The notes beneath the pieces are model-generated. The model saw only the letters and a list, made by a program, of their open reading frames with translations. It did not search any database and was not told where the DNA came from. A stretch of DNA of 50,724 nucleotides from a bacterium (GTDB taxonomy: Bacteria > Margulisbacteria > Marinamargulisbacteria > UBA817 > JABISL01). Positions 1 through 7,570 of this stretch are shown piece after piece. The number at the start of each line of letters is the position of its first letter. The first letter of the stretch is position 1. Location of the stretch: assembly GCA_018700055.1 (NCBI GenBank), contig JABISL010000015.1:1-50724 (forward strand). Reading direction: 5' to 3'. Position numbers and translations under genes: made by a program.

Positions 1-449
1 ATAAGTGACAACGCCAATACTCTTGGCACAACCAAATACTCCACTGGATCCTGGGACATGGACTCCAAGGCATCTACTTGTTCCGTCACCTTCATACTCC
101 CTATCTCTGCCGAGATCGCAGAGCCTACACGGCCAGCTACGACAACCCCTGTGAGGAGTGGCCCCAATTCACGCCAGATTGCTAAGGCGACTACGCCACC
201 AATTAGGTCTGGTGCACCAAATCGGAGAAGTTCCTTAACGACTTGAATGGCAAAAGCCATCCCAACAAACAATGCAGTTAAAACAGTAATCGGTAGTGAG
301 TTAACACCTGCATAGACCATTTGTTCGATGACTAACTTAACGCGAATATGGCCCTTTATAATATGTTGCCCAATCGCCCCACAAAACAATACAAATTGAC
401 CGATTTCGTTAAAGAAACTAATTACCTTATTACCAATGCGTTCAACCAT
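1..449 (-). CDS. mlaE: MlaE/YrbE-type phospholipid ABC permease (partial, 3' end outside window)
   Basis: The reverse strand reads from an ATG at 449 off the left edge, giving about 149 residues without a stop. They include an amphipathic N-terminus, a first membrane segment (NSLPITVLTALFVGMAFAIQ), and the family-typical stretch RELGPLLTGVVVAGRVGSAI followed by EIGSMKVTEQVDALESM. These match the MlaE permease family, the inner-membrane subunit of the Mla/Mce ABC system that moves phospholipids between inner and outer membrane. An AAGGGG lies 11 bases before the ATG. The ATPase and MCE-domain subunits are not in the window and would be expected further left. The family call is firm; transport direction and substrate are inferred from the family. 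Confidence 0.88.
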   Translation of the reverse strand, partial: MVERIGNKVISFFNEIGQFVLFCGAIGQHIIKGHIRVKLVIEQMVYAGVNSLPITVLTALFVGMAFAIQVVKELLRFGAPDLIGGVVALAIWRELGPLLTGVVVAGRVGSAISAEIGSMKVTEQVDALESMSQDPVEYLVVPRVLALSL

Positions 450-477
450 AGATTTGTGAATCCCCTTCAGGTTCCTG

Positions 478-483
478 TATAAT
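478..483 (+). promoter_or_regulatory. -10 hexamer TATAAT, leaderless-type, for the membrane protein gene
   Basis: A consensus TATAAT ends 8 bases before the ATG at 492, with no Shine-Dalgarno possible in between. Read on the other strand, the same bases give ATTATA, so the divergent permease gene may share the melting region. Confidence 0.55.
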
Positions 484-491
484 TTGTGCTT

Positions 492-1043
492 ATGACAAAC
501 AAAATTTCAATTCTCATTAACATTACCACAAACTTTATGATGCTCGGAGTCATCTGGTTCATCCAGTTGGTTCACCTGCCCCTATTCAGTTATGTAGCCG
601 GAAGCCACTTCAGTCAGTACATCAGTATAGAAGCAAAGCGTACATTAGTACTGATCGCTCTCCCTATGATATTAGAGCTTGCCGCAACACTTTACCTTTT
701 ACTAAGAAAATCACCCGCATTTAATGCGTTGTCACTCAAATTTTCTTCTATATTAGTTGCTGTAATTTGGGGAGTCGCTATATTGGCGGTTCTACCTAGT
801 TATGGTGTCTTAGGCGAAGGCTTCCATACAGTCCCACATAACCTACTTCAGTTATTCATGTTTGTACTTGCGACCTGTTGGACGGCGAAGGCGGTTATTG
901 CCATTATGTTGGTGAGCCAGTCCGCTAGTTATGTAAAACCAGCGAAATCTGATGCGGCCCCTGAAGAGCCAAAAGAAAGTACGTCATCGGAAGAAGCTAA
1001 GCCTTCAGAGTCTGCGGACTCGTCCGAAACAACTTCTGCTTAG
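492..1043 (+). CDS. Small membrane protein of unknown function, four predicted TM helices, acidic tail
   Basis: 183 residues from ATG 492; an in-frame GTG at 486 is possible, but the -10 hexamer at 478-483 favours 492. Four hydrophobic segments lie at roughly residues 8-28, 50-68, 80-98 and 115-140. The pattern WFIQLVHLPLFSYV near the N-terminus, then KRTLVLIALPMILELAA, then VAVIWGVAILAVLPSYG resembles a widespread uncharacterised membrane family I know only by its W-x-x-Q-x-V-H-x-P-L-F pattern. The last 35 residues are a low-complexity Glu/Ser/Ala/Pro tail, probably disordered and cytoplasmic. No function can be assigned. It is divergent from the permease gene. Confidence 0.75.
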   Translation: MTNKISILINITTNFMMLGVIWFIQLVHLPLFSYVAGSHFSQYISIEAKRTLVLIALPMILELAATLYLLLRKSPAFNALSLKFSSILVAVIWGVAILAVLPSYGVLGEGFHTVPHNLLQLFMFVLATCWTAKAVIAIMLVSQSASYVKPAKSDAAPEEPKESTSSEEAKPSESADSSETTSA

Positions 1044-1050
1044 TCTAAAC

Positions 1051-1320
1051 TTACTTACCTTTGACGTGAACGATGATGTCACGGCCAAATAGTGGATACT
1101 GAAACGTCTTCTCAACACTCTGGACTGTTTTCCAAAACACTTCGGGTGAGTAGCTCTTGATCTTGCTACCTGTGCGGTAGTTGATTTTGTAAAAGTCGTC
1201 TTTAAGTTTGTTAACGTCACCTTCAGGGCTCTCTACAATGCTCCCACCGGTATTTTCGTTAATATTGATCCCTTGATTCTCTAAAAACTTAAGTATGTCG
1301 TAAGATTGATCTCTAAACAT
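1051..1320 (-). CDS. Hypothetical protein, 89 residues
   Basis: The ORF starts with MFRDQSYDILKFLENQGI and is preceded by AAAGGGG seven bases before the ATG, a good ribosome binding site. Composition is normal for a soluble protein, with no signal peptide, membrane segment or recognisable motif. It converges with the preceding membrane protein gene: stops at 1043 and 1051 are only 7 bases apart. A competing ORF in another frame (1005-1220) has no ribosome binding site and an Arg/Ser/Thr-rich shadow composition. I do not recognise the family. Confidence 0.6.
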   Translation of the reverse strand: MFRDQSYDILKFLENQGININENTGGSIVESPEGDVNKLKDDFYKINYRTGSKIKSYSPEVFWKTVQSVEKTFQYPLFGRDIIVHVKGK

Positions 1321-1669
1321 GGTCTGTCCCCTTTGTAATAGATAAAACTAAACTGTTACATCCTTTTATCGTAATCAGAGAATGGAAAATTTCATTAGAT
1401 TTGGATTTTGGTCACACTTCTCAGTTCAAAACTGCATTTACCCCCCTAAACTAAGAAAACCAAAGGGGCTATTCTGTTATAGACGGCCAAGTACAATGAT
1501 CTTTTTCCGTAATATGCACGGTGACCTTTCGATATAACAGAATAGCCCCTTTGGTTTTCTTTAATTCACCTTCTCAAAAAAGGTCGCCGTCATTTTCATA
1601 TATAATAAATTTTTAAAATTAGGACCATGGAATGTTCGATAATCATATAGAAACTATCTGGGGTGACCT
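1321..1669. other. 349-base gene-free divergent interval
   Basis: No ORF with a ribosome binding site was found here. It holds the start regions of the divergent genes at 1320 and 1670, the long inverted repeat at 1453-1561, and from about 1596 the leader that is duplicated before 2289. The duplicated leader begins with TATATAATAAAT, which contains a TATAAT-like -10. Confidence 0.6.
1453..1561. repeat. Perfect 29-bp inverted repeat with a 51-base central loop
   Basis: The left arm 1453-1481 (AAGAAAACCAAAGGGGCTAT then TCTGTTATA) is the exact reverse complement of 1533-1561. The 51-base centre contains a small hairpin, CCGT at 1507-1510 with ACGG at 1518-1521. The arms are A-rich outside and T-rich at their 3' ends, as in a bidirectional terminator, but the flanking genes are divergent, so no terminator is needed here. 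Alternatives are a MITE-like remnant (no target-site duplication is visible), a structured RNA, or a protein-binding dyad. No second copy was seen in the window. Confidence 0.85.
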
Positions 1670-2167
1670 ATGAGTATGACTAAAATTGTGGCAGTAACTG
1701 AAAATCTAAAAACGAAAGTACAAGAGCTGTTGATGCAAACAGAACGCTTGGAAGCGATCTATGCTGACGAAAAGTTAATGATGGAACAATCTGGACTTAC
1801 TCAGGAACAGTTGGATACTTTGGCTAAGATTCCTGAAATGGATAAAAAAATATTAACTCGAAAGTATGCTAAAGAGTTATTAACCCAATTTGAAGGAAAC
1901 GATGCCTACCCAATGTATGTGTTGGGAAAGGCCTTTCTAAAAATGGTTGATCTAAATGATTTTTTTATTCTGAATGCTCTGAGTCCTGCAGGAATGTATT
2001 TGAGAAAGTCGCAGAAAAAAGAGAGTCGATTGTGTACCTTGGATTTGTTAATACAAGTAAATCGCGAATACTATAAAATCGGCCATAGCGAGTCGGATCT
2101 CAAAATAACTAATGGCTATATACCTGACTTTAATAGTCGTTTCTCAAAGATCTCTAGTCATAGTTAG
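1670..2167 (+). CDS. Orphan tandem paralogue A1, 165 residues
   Basis: It begins MSMTKIVAVTENLKTKVQ and is preceded by GGGGTGACCT, which can pair with anti-SD through GGTGA. The first ~50 residues look helical and charged and are nearly identical to those of A2 at 2289. The rest is related but diverged, with shared blocks YVLGKAF, YLRKS/YLKKS and RLCTLDLL, and both proteins end in SHS. No signal peptide or membrane helix is present. I do not recognise the family. It faces a convergent 528-residue orphan, and duplication has kept the pair together, so a functional link is possible but unproven. Confidence 0.7.
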   Translation: MSMTKIVAVTENLKTKVQELLMQTERLEAIYADEKLMMEQSGLTQEQLDTLAKIPEMDKKILTRKYAKELLTQFEGNDAYPMYVLGKAFLKMVDLNDFFILNALSPAGMYLRKSQKKESRLCTLDLLIQVNREYYKIGHSESDLKITNGYIPDFNSRFSKISSHS

Positions 2168-2201
2168 GACGTCCGCTTTGGTCTAATCCGAACTTCTCAT
2201 A
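2154..2201 (-). pseudogene. Orphaned 15-codon C-terminal tail of the convergent 528-residue gene
   Basis: Read on the reverse strand, the 48 bases encode YEKFGLDQSGRPNYD then TAG. The intact 528-residue protein ends YEKFGLDQSNRPNYD then TAA. Fourteen of fifteen residues match and the stop is kept in frame. The copy sits just after paralogue A1, exactly where the true tail sits after paralogue A2. It is therefore debris of the tandem duplication, not an independent gene. Confidence 0.85.
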
Positions 2202-2212
2202 AAATATTATCC

Positions 2213-2803
2213 TCATATATAATAAATTTTTGAAATTAGGATTGGGGAACGTACGATAAAGGGTATAGAAACTATCTGGGGGTGACCTATGAGTATGACT
2301 AAAATTGTGGCAGTTACTGAGAATTTAAAGACGAAAGTTCAAGATCTATTGATGCAGACCGATCGCTTGAGAGCAATCTATGCTGACGAAAAGTTAATGA
2401 TGGAACAATCTGGACTTACTCAGGAACAATTGGATCTACTTACAGCTGTACCTAACATGGATATAGCTAGCCTGACTGAAGAATTTGCAAAAGGCCTTCT
2501 GAGTCAATTCAAAGGAAACGAAGCCTACCCTTCTTACGTATTGGGAAAAGCTTTTTGGAAAAACCATTCTGAATGCGGACTAAGGCTTCCTGGAATCTAT
2601 TTAAAAAAGTCTCATAGAAAAGAGATTCGATTATGTACTCTCGACTTATTGACTCAACTGAATCGAAGATACTCTGAAATTTCATATGATGAAGATTCCC
2701 TTCAAAAGGCTCTGGAATTTTCTAAAACCTTTCAAACACGTTTTACAAAATTATTTAGTCATAGTTAGGGCGATTACTTTGGTCTAACCCGAATTTTTCA
2801 TAT
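2213..2803 (+). repeat. Tandem duplication, unit 2
   Basis: This is the second copy of the leader-gene-tail unit. Its leader repeats the same TATATAATAAAT start and the block TATAGAAACTATCTGG just before the ribosome binding site. Its 3' edge lies inside the coding region of the convergent 528-residue gene. Confidence 0.85.
2289..2768 (+). CDS. Orphan tandem paralogue A2, 159 residues
   Basis: It shares the start MSMTKIVAVTENLKTKVQ, the GGGGGTGACCT ribosome binding site and the C-terminal SHS with A1. It is six residues shorter after a gap in the middle (A1 has KMVDLNDFFILN where A2 has a shorter stretch). The last 14 bases overlap the 3' end of the convergent 528-residue gene, an arrangement also fossilised after A1. 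Function is unknown; it looks like a soluble, mostly helical protein. Confidence 0.7.
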   Translation: MSMTKIVAVTENLKTKVQDLLMQTDRLRAIYADEKLMMEQSGLTQEQLDLLTAVPNMDIASLTEEFAKGLLSQFKGNEAYPSYVLGKAFWKNHSECGLRLPGIYLKKSHRKEIRLCTLDLLTQLNRRYSEISYDEDSLQKALEFSKTFQTRFTKLFSHS

Positions 2804-4341
2804 AGTGCGGTAAAATTAGCTTTTACTTGGTTTCGGTAATTGTTTAAACGAGTATTTATTTTGTCAGTATTCGATTGTTTGATTTCTATCCCTGCTGCCA
2901 TCACACCTATCATGTCTTGAGAAATCTGAATACTTTTAGGTGAAAATTCCACATACGTTTCTTCAGCTTGTTGCAAGTACTCGATTGGAGATAAACTATC
3001 TTTAAATGCACTTTTCAAATGGTCGTGAAATTGATTACTACCCGTAGATAACGGATGTCTCCCCCCTGCGCCATCAATTACATAGACTGCTCCAGGATGT
3101 CCGCCCTGGTAGTTCCCATCAACTTGAAAATGAATATGGTGCGTGCGGCTTCTCAAGTCTTTTTGGAGTTCTACCCAATTTAACCCGCTAGAGTTAGCTT
3201 TTGTATTCAATGCTATTTCAGTAATGTTAGCTGATTTCAAAAAAGCAGGGACAGTATCAGACCGCCGCAACCACTCGTGGCTTCCTGCATTATGTTCTAG
3301 CCTTCCTTGAGGGGTGTCTTCGTCGACAGTTACGGTATTAGGTCGAGGCGGGTCCATAATACCTACGGTTATATATTTGATATTAGCCTTACTTTCTGGG
3401 GTATCTCCTTTTAAATAAGTATCATAGAACGCTTGCGCTTCAACTTGGTTAGCGGCCTTACTTTGAAGTAGCTTATAGATTCGTTCCTTCTTCGTCTTCG
3501 GAACACCGGCATCGACTTTGACACTGGCAATCATCTTCTTTAAGGCCGGGCTTGCCGGTACGGCCTGCGTTTTATCCTCGATCTCTTGAATGAGTTCTTG
3601 TGGCGAAAGTCCTCCGGCGGAGAACTCCCCTGAGGCCAAAAGAGCCTTTATATTATTAAGTCGAGAATCTAAGTTACTTTTTAATTGGGTCAAGGGGACC
3701 TGTCGAATCGGATAACCATTTCTCCCTTTTTTAGTCCCTAGCCCAGCGACTAGGTCAGGCAGGATATTTCCATTGTCATCGAGTATGGCATCTATTTTTT
3801 GGAGTATCGGCTTGATCGCGTGGAGGGTAGCTCGAGTAGAATTGCTTCTGTACTCGACATTCGTTTTTGTTCCCATTTGTATTTCATATAGAAAATCTAC
3901 AAGAACGTCTTTGGCAAACAATTCTTGAGTTGCTGGATCTGAATCATCGGGGTTCGGTGGCGTTGTCGCTCTCTCTATACCCTGCCCTTCCACATACAAT
4001 GAGGGTCTATCATGTTGCGCAGGTATAGTTGGCGATGAAATTGAGTGATGGAGCGGTTGAGACCCAGGTGGTGTCGCTGCTTTTTTAGCGGGATTCTTCA
4101 CTGGAGACAAGCTTGTAACACTCATACTTTTGTTGAGGGACTTCTGTGTGAGTTTCTGCTTTAACTGTTGGGCAGAGTGGTCCATAGGAATGGTTCCGTT
4201 CGAAAGTGTGAGTCCCTTAGATGGACCTGGAGCACCCTTTTGTTGGGTCTTTTGCTTAAGTGCTTTGGCCGCTCTTACGGGCGAACCCGCAGCTATATTA
4301 TGGCTAGCTCTTCCTGTATCCATTCCCCCCGGTGGCATCAT
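2755..4341 (-). CDS. Orphan 528-residue protein with disordered N-terminus
   Basis: AAGGAG lies 7 bases before the ATG at 4341. The first ~130 residues are rich in Pro, Ser, Lys, Gln and Gly (blocks such as KALKQKTQQKGAPGPSKG) and are probably disordered. The middle (about 135-320) is charged and helical. A C-terminal domain (about 330-528) carries THHIHFQVDG and GNQFHDHLKSAF, His-rich segments that could bind metal. No signal peptide, membrane helix or known fold is evident. Layout (disordered head, compact tail, linked small duplicated genes) resembles some secreted effectors or polymorphic toxins. That is only a resemblance: no catalytic signature was identified. Confidence 0.7.
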   Translation of the reverse strand: MMPPGGMDTGRASHNIAAGSPVRAAKALKQKTQQKGAPGPSKGLTLSNGTIPMDHSAQQLKQKLTQKSLNKSMSVTSLSPVKNPAKKAATPPGSQPLHHSISSPTIPAQHDRPSLYVEGQGIERATTPPNPDDSDPATQELFAKDVLVDFLYEIQMGTKTNVEYRSNSTRATLHAIKPILQKIDAILDDNGNILPDLVAGLGTKKGRNGYPIRQVPLTQLKSNLDSRLNNIKALLASGEFSAGGLSPQELIQEIEDKTQAVPASPALKKMIASVKVDAGVPKTKKERIYKLLQSKAANQVEAQAFYDTYLKGDTPESKANIKYITVGIMDPPRPNTVTVDEDTPQGRLEHNAGSHEWLRRSDTVPAFLKSANITEIALNTKANSSGLNWVELQKDLRSRTHHIHFQVDGNYQGGHPGAVYVIDGAGGRHPLSTGSNQFHDHLKSAFKDSLSPIEYLQQAEETYVEFSPKSIQISQDMIGVMAAGIEIKQSNTDKINTRLNNYRNQVKANFTALYEKFGLDQSNRPNYD

Positions 4342-4438
4342 GTCTAAACTCCTTAATTTAAAAGGGCCTTAAGTTGCAAAGTATCGCCCTATCAAGGTTA
4401 TTCCCTTAAATGGAAGTTAGTTAACGTACGAGTTGTGC

Positions 4439-4444
4439 TAAACT
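4439..4444 (+). promoter_or_regulatory. Extended -10 (TGC TAAACT), leaderless-type, for the FMN reductase
   Basis: TAAACT, preceded by TGC, ends exactly 6 bases before the ATG at 4451, so +1 would be the A of the start codon. The same TGTGCTAAACT string occurs before the ferredoxin gene. Confidence 0.6.
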
Positions 4445-4450
4445 ACTCCC

Positions 4451-4957
4451 ATGTCACATTTAATACTTTCATCTAGTCTCAACCCAAACAGTAAGAGTCG
4501 CGTCCTAGGACAAGCGGTCGCGTCTGAGATAACACGTTTGGGAAAAAAGGCTTCCTTTATAGACCTTAGAGATCACCCCCTCCCATTTTGTGATGGTGGT
4601 GCGGCATATGGACACCCTAATGTAGGACCTTTAACAGAGATGATTAGTACTGCGGATTCGATTACTATCGCCTCTCCTATATATAACTATGATGTAAATG
4701 CGGTTATCAAAAACCTTATCGAACTAACTGGTAAGGCTTGGACTGGAAAGCGCGTTGGATGTGTTTTGGCTGCCGGTGGGGATCGAAGCTATATGGGGGT
4801 TTTGGGAATCACCAATAGTCTAATGATTGATTTTAGATGTCACATAATTCCCCGATTTGTTTATGCATCTGCTAGTGATTTCGCGGAAGATGGCTCGCCA
4901 TCACCTGCAATTGTTGAGCGTACAAATCAATTTTCAGAAGATATCACAAAAACTTAA
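4451..4957 (+). CDS. NADPH-dependent FMN reductase family flavoprotein
   Basis: 168 residues with a flavodoxin-like fold: an N-terminal strand MSHLILSSSLNPNSKSR in which SLNPNSKSR is the FMN phosphate-binding loop, then ADSITIASPIYNYDVNAVIK, which fits the SPxYxxxxxxxLKN motif (here IKNLIE). GKRVGCVLAAGGDRSYMG supplies the third flavin-contact loop. Members reduce free or bound FMN, quinones or azo dyes with NAD(P)H. The subgroup (SsuE, ChrR-like) cannot be fixed from sequence alone. It is monocistronic, with no Shine-Dalgarno, and appears leaderless. Confidence 0.85.
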   Translation: MSHLILSSSLNPNSKSRVLGQAVASEITRLGKKASFIDLRDHPLPFCDGGAAYGHPNVGPLTEMISTADSITIASPIYNYDVNAVIKNLIELTGKAWTGKRVGCVLAAGGDRSYMGVLGITNSLMIDFRCHIIPRFVYASASDFAEDGSPSPAIVERTNQFSEDITKT

Positions 4958-5012
4958 TGCAATTTCGTTATGAATAATACGATAAATATACAGAAGGCAG
5001 TCTTTGCCGGCC

Positions 5013-5040
5013 TTGCTAACGAGTCATTGTGTGTTATATT
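5013..5040 (+). promoter_or_regulatory. Probable promoter of the primary sigma gene
   Basis: TTGCTA at 5013-5018, a 16-base spacer, then TGT TATATT with the hexamer at 5035-5040. Unlike the leaderless genes, this leaves a leader of about 53 bases and a TAGGAG ribosome binding site 6 bases before the ATG. Confidence 0.45.
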
Positions 5041-5100
5041 AACTGTTTTGATTTCCCAAAATGAAAACCTGGCAAAAGTATCTATAAGTAGGAGTGTTGC

Positions 5101-6204
5101 ATGAAATATCCGGACCAAGAAGTAGATCAAGATTTAGAAGAGTTGAAAACAACGAGTGCCCCAGCGGACTTCGTAGCCCCTACACAAGGGATTACTTCTC
5201 TTCTTAATAAAGAACGCTCTCTAGAAGATGATGTCGATACCGACGATCTAACTGGTGACGCCACAGGTGACAAACCTAAAACACGAAAAAGAGCCACTAA
5301 AGCGAAAGCAACAACTAAAGATGGCGAAACGCCAATCGTTGTTGAAAAGTTAGCCGATTTAGATGACTCCGTTAAAATGTACTTACGTGAAATTGGAAAA
5401 ATTGATCTCCTTAAACCAGATGAAGAGATTACGCTTGCCAAAAAAGTAGCTGCTGGTGAAGAAAAAGCCAAAAAGCAACTTATTAATGCCAACCTACGAC
5501 TGGTTGTCTCTATTGCTAAAAAGTATACCGGCCAAGGCCTTTTATTCTTGGACTTAATCCAGGAAGGAAACACTGGATTAATTCGAGCTGCCGAAAAATT
5601 TGATTATCGAAAAGGATTCAAGTTCTCTACCTATGCAACATGGTGGATCAAACAGGGTATCACTCGAGCAATCGCGGATCAGTCCCGAACTATTCGAGTC
5701 CCTGTTCATATGGTTGAGACTATTTATAAGGTTAAAAAAATATCCAGAATGCTAATGCAAGAACTTGGACGCCGGCCTACCGAAGAAGAAGTCTCTGAAA
5801 AAGCAGGTATTCCATTAGAGAACATCATTGCTATTCGTAAGTATTCTCAAGTGCCACTATCTTTGGAAATGCCTATCGGTGATGAAGAGTCCTCACAACT
5901 GGGCGATTTTATAGAAGATAAAAACATGGACTCTCCTGAAACATCTTCAATGAGAAATATTCTTAGAGAAGAGTTACTAAAAGCAATGCAGATCCTAACA
6001 GAACGTGAGCAAATGATTTTGAAACTCCGTTTTGGATTTGATGATGGTCGTCCTCGTACACTTGAAGAAGTCGGACGTGTTTATAATGTGACACGTGAAC
6101 GAATTCGTCAGATTGAAGAAAAGGCGCTACGTAAGCTTAAGCACCCAACTCGTAAGAGTCAGCTAGACTCTTACCGGTCTCTAGCTACAACCGCTGCTCA
6201 ATAA
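5101..6204 (+). CDS. rpoD: Primary (group 1/2) sigma-70 factor
   Basis: 367 residues. The first ~80 are acidic then Lys/Arg/Thr-rich, in place of a full region 1.1. Region 1.2 is at 88-118 ([17 protein letters not shown]). Region 2 at 128-205 carries [32 protein letters not shown] and the -10-reading helix [20 protein letters not shown]. Region 3 is around 205-260. Region 4 at 297-350 has [14 protein letters not shown] and the helix-turn-helix [20 protein letters not shown]. All promoter-reading regions are intact, so it should direct housekeeping transcription. Whether it is the sole primary sigma cannot be told from here. The region 2.4 sequence is compatible with the TATAAT-like hexamers found in front of genes in this window. 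Confidence 0.93.
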   Translation: MKYPDQEVDQDLEELKTTSAPADFVAPTQGITSLLNKERSLEDDVDTDDLTGDATGDKPKTRKRATKAKATTKDGETPIVVEKLADLDDSVKMYLREIGKIDLLKPDEEITLAKKVAAGEEKAKKQLINANLRLVVSIAKKYTGQGLLFLDLIQEGNTGLIRAAEKFDYRKGFKFSTYATWWIKQGITRAIADQSRTIRVPVHMVETIYKVKKISRMLMQELGRRPTEEEVSEKAGIPLENIIAIRKYSQVPLSLEMPIGDEESSQLGDFIEDKNMDSPETSSMRNILREELLKAMQILTEREQMILKLRFGFDDGRPRTLEEVGRVYNVTRERIRQIEEKALRKLKHPTRKSQLDSYRSLATTAAQ

Positions 6205-6254
6205 AGGCCCCTTAATCCACTCTATTTAAGACTTAATGATAGAGTGGATGGCCT
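6205..6254. terminator. Hairpin between convergent rpoD and pyrF
   Basis: ATCCACTCTAT (6215-6225) pairs with ATAGAGTGGAT (6239-6249) around a 13-base loop, and AGGCC (6205-6209) can pair with GGCCT (6250-6254) outside it. The right arm lies in the last codons of pyrF. There is no T-run on either side, so it is at best an atypical bidirectional terminator. Confidence 0.45.
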
Positions 6255-7017
6255 GAGTGTGGCTTATTCCTTTAGAAGGATATAGAACCGCTCTGGACGC
6301 ATTTATTAATACTAGTCCGTCCAGATTCTTCCCTTTATCCGATGCATGGGAATAGGTCCCGCCTTGTGCCCCTACTCCTGGAATCAAAAAAGGCAATTGC
6401 TCAGCTATCTCTCTAACGTTAGCCAGCTCATCATGAGTGGCTCCTACCACCATACCAATGTTCCCATAGTCTTGGTTCCACTCGATACATTGTTTGATAA
6501 CCGTGTGATATAAAGGTTGGCCATCTGCCATATTCTTTTTTTCAAAATCTTGAGAGCCTGGGTTAGAGGTTAACCCCAATACGAAATGCATTTTATCTTT
6601 GTATTCAAAGAAAGGTCGTAAGCTATCACTTCCCATATAAGGGTGAAGCGTACTAGCATCTGCCCCGAAGTAATCAAATATAAACTTGGCCTGCATTTTG
6701 GAAGTATTCCCTATATCTCCACGTTTACCATCCATAATAATGGGAATCGCATCTGGAATTCGCTTACACAACCTTTCAAGTAATCTGAGGCCCTCAATTC
6801 CCATTGCTTCAAAAAAAGCCATATTGGGTTTGTATGAGATACAATCTTCTTGCGTCGATTCAATCACATGAATTAAAAACTGTTCCATCCCATCTATCGT
6901 TTTGGGAAAGGTGTCTGGCAGCTTATCCATATCCGGATCAATCCCCACACATAATGAGTGATTAATACGATCTCTATTAGTCAGCCACCGGTTAATGACT
7001 GGATGAGAATTGATCAT
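6226..7017 (-). CDS. pyrF: Orotidine 5'-phosphate decarboxylase, type 2
   Basis: 263 residues. It catalyses the last step of de novo UMP synthesis. SLCVGIDPDMDKLP at 21-34 is the substrate-binding first strand, and KPNMAFFE at 63-70 follows. The catalytic Asp-Lys-Asp network is MDGKRGDIGNT (D96, K98, D101). The longer form with DGKRGDIGNT marks the type-2 subfamily. The ATG overlaps the pyrE stop by 4 bases (ATGA), so the two are translationally coupled. The 3' end overlaps a hairpin shared with the convergent rpoD gene. Confidence 0.95.
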   Translation of the reverse strand: MINSHPVINRWLTNRDRINHSLCVGIDPDMDKLPDTFPKTIDGMEQFLIHVIESTQEDCISYKPNMAFFEAMGIEGLRLLERLCKRIPDAIPIIMDGKRGDIGNTSKMQAKFIFDYFGADASTLHPYMGSDSLRPFFEYKDKMHFVLGLTSNPGSQDFEKKNMADGQPLYHTVIKQCIEWNQDYGNIGMVVGATHDELANVREIAEQLPFLIPGVGAQGGTYSHASDKGKNLDGLVLINASRAVLYPSKGISHTQAIHSIIKS

Positions 7018-7559
7018 GCGTTCTTAAGATCAGTTGTAGTAAGCAATGCCTTCATCGAATAGCCTGCTTTTTCAATATTGGCTTCGGCGCCTTCTTCTCT
7101 ATTTACGACACCTACAATCCCAGTCACAGTTAGACCAACCTCTTCAACAATATCGCATGCACGTAAGGCTGCGCCTGCCGTTGTCAGAATATCTTCAAGA
7201 ACGACAACTCGCTCGCCTTTTTCAAAGTGGCCCTCTATTAGTTTCTGCGTGCCATAGTCTTTACTTTGTTTTTTGACGATAATAAACGGCTTGTTGACCT
7301 TTACCGAGACCATTGCGGCTAATGCAACGGCACCAAGCTCAGGGGCTGCAATTCTGTCGTATGTCCCTGGATCTGGCATCAATTGACTAAGCTCGTCAGT
7401 CAAAGGGCCTAACACCTCAGGTCGCGTTTCCATCAAGTACTTATCAATATAATAAGAGGTCGGCTTTCCTGCGCGAGTGATAAATTCACCTTCCAGGAAA
7501 GCAACCTCTTTTACTTTTTTGATAAGTTCTACAGAAGCGGGGCTAGTCATAATAGACAT
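7014..7559 (-). CDS. pyrE: Orotate phosphoribosyltransferase
   Basis: 181 residues. It joins orotate to PRPP to give OMP, the substrate of the overlapping pyrF. The PRPP-binding motif VVVLEDILTTAGAA lies at about 118-131. The catalytic-loop Lys region is VKKQSKDYG at 95-103. Two in-frame ATGs exist (7559 and 7550) and neither has a clear Shine-Dalgarno. The gene begins 11 bases after the rplY stop and is probably reached by reinitiation in an rplY-pyrE-pyrF operon. Length and motifs are normal. Confidence 0.93.
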   Translation of the reverse strand: MSIMTSPASVELIKKVKEVAFLEGEFITRAGKPTSYYIDKYLMETRPEVLGPLTDELSQLMPDPGTYDRIAAPELGAVALAAMVSVKVNKPFIIVKKQSKDYGTQKLIEGHFEKGERVVVLEDILTTAGAALRACDIVEEVGLTVTGIVGVVNREEGAEANIEKAGYSMKALLTTTDLKNA

Positions 7560-7570
7560 AAACGGGTCGC

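Larger units (their letters stand above)
1596..2202 (+). repeat. Tandem duplication, unit 1 (leader, gene and convergent tail)
   Basis: This unit comprises a TATATAATAAAT promoter-like start, a conserved ~65-base leader, the 165-residue gene, and 45 bases after it. It is repeated at about 2213-2803 with a period of 617-619. Identity is patchy: 1757-1809 is base-for-base identical to 2376-2428 (53 bases), while the 3' half of the gene has diverged strongly. That suggests gene conversion or mosaic divergence after the duplication. Confidence 0.85.

Noticed and set aside
1453-1561. Simple intrinsic terminator
   Set aside because: Flanking genes are divergent, the loop is 51 bases, and T-tracts are inside the stem on both sides.
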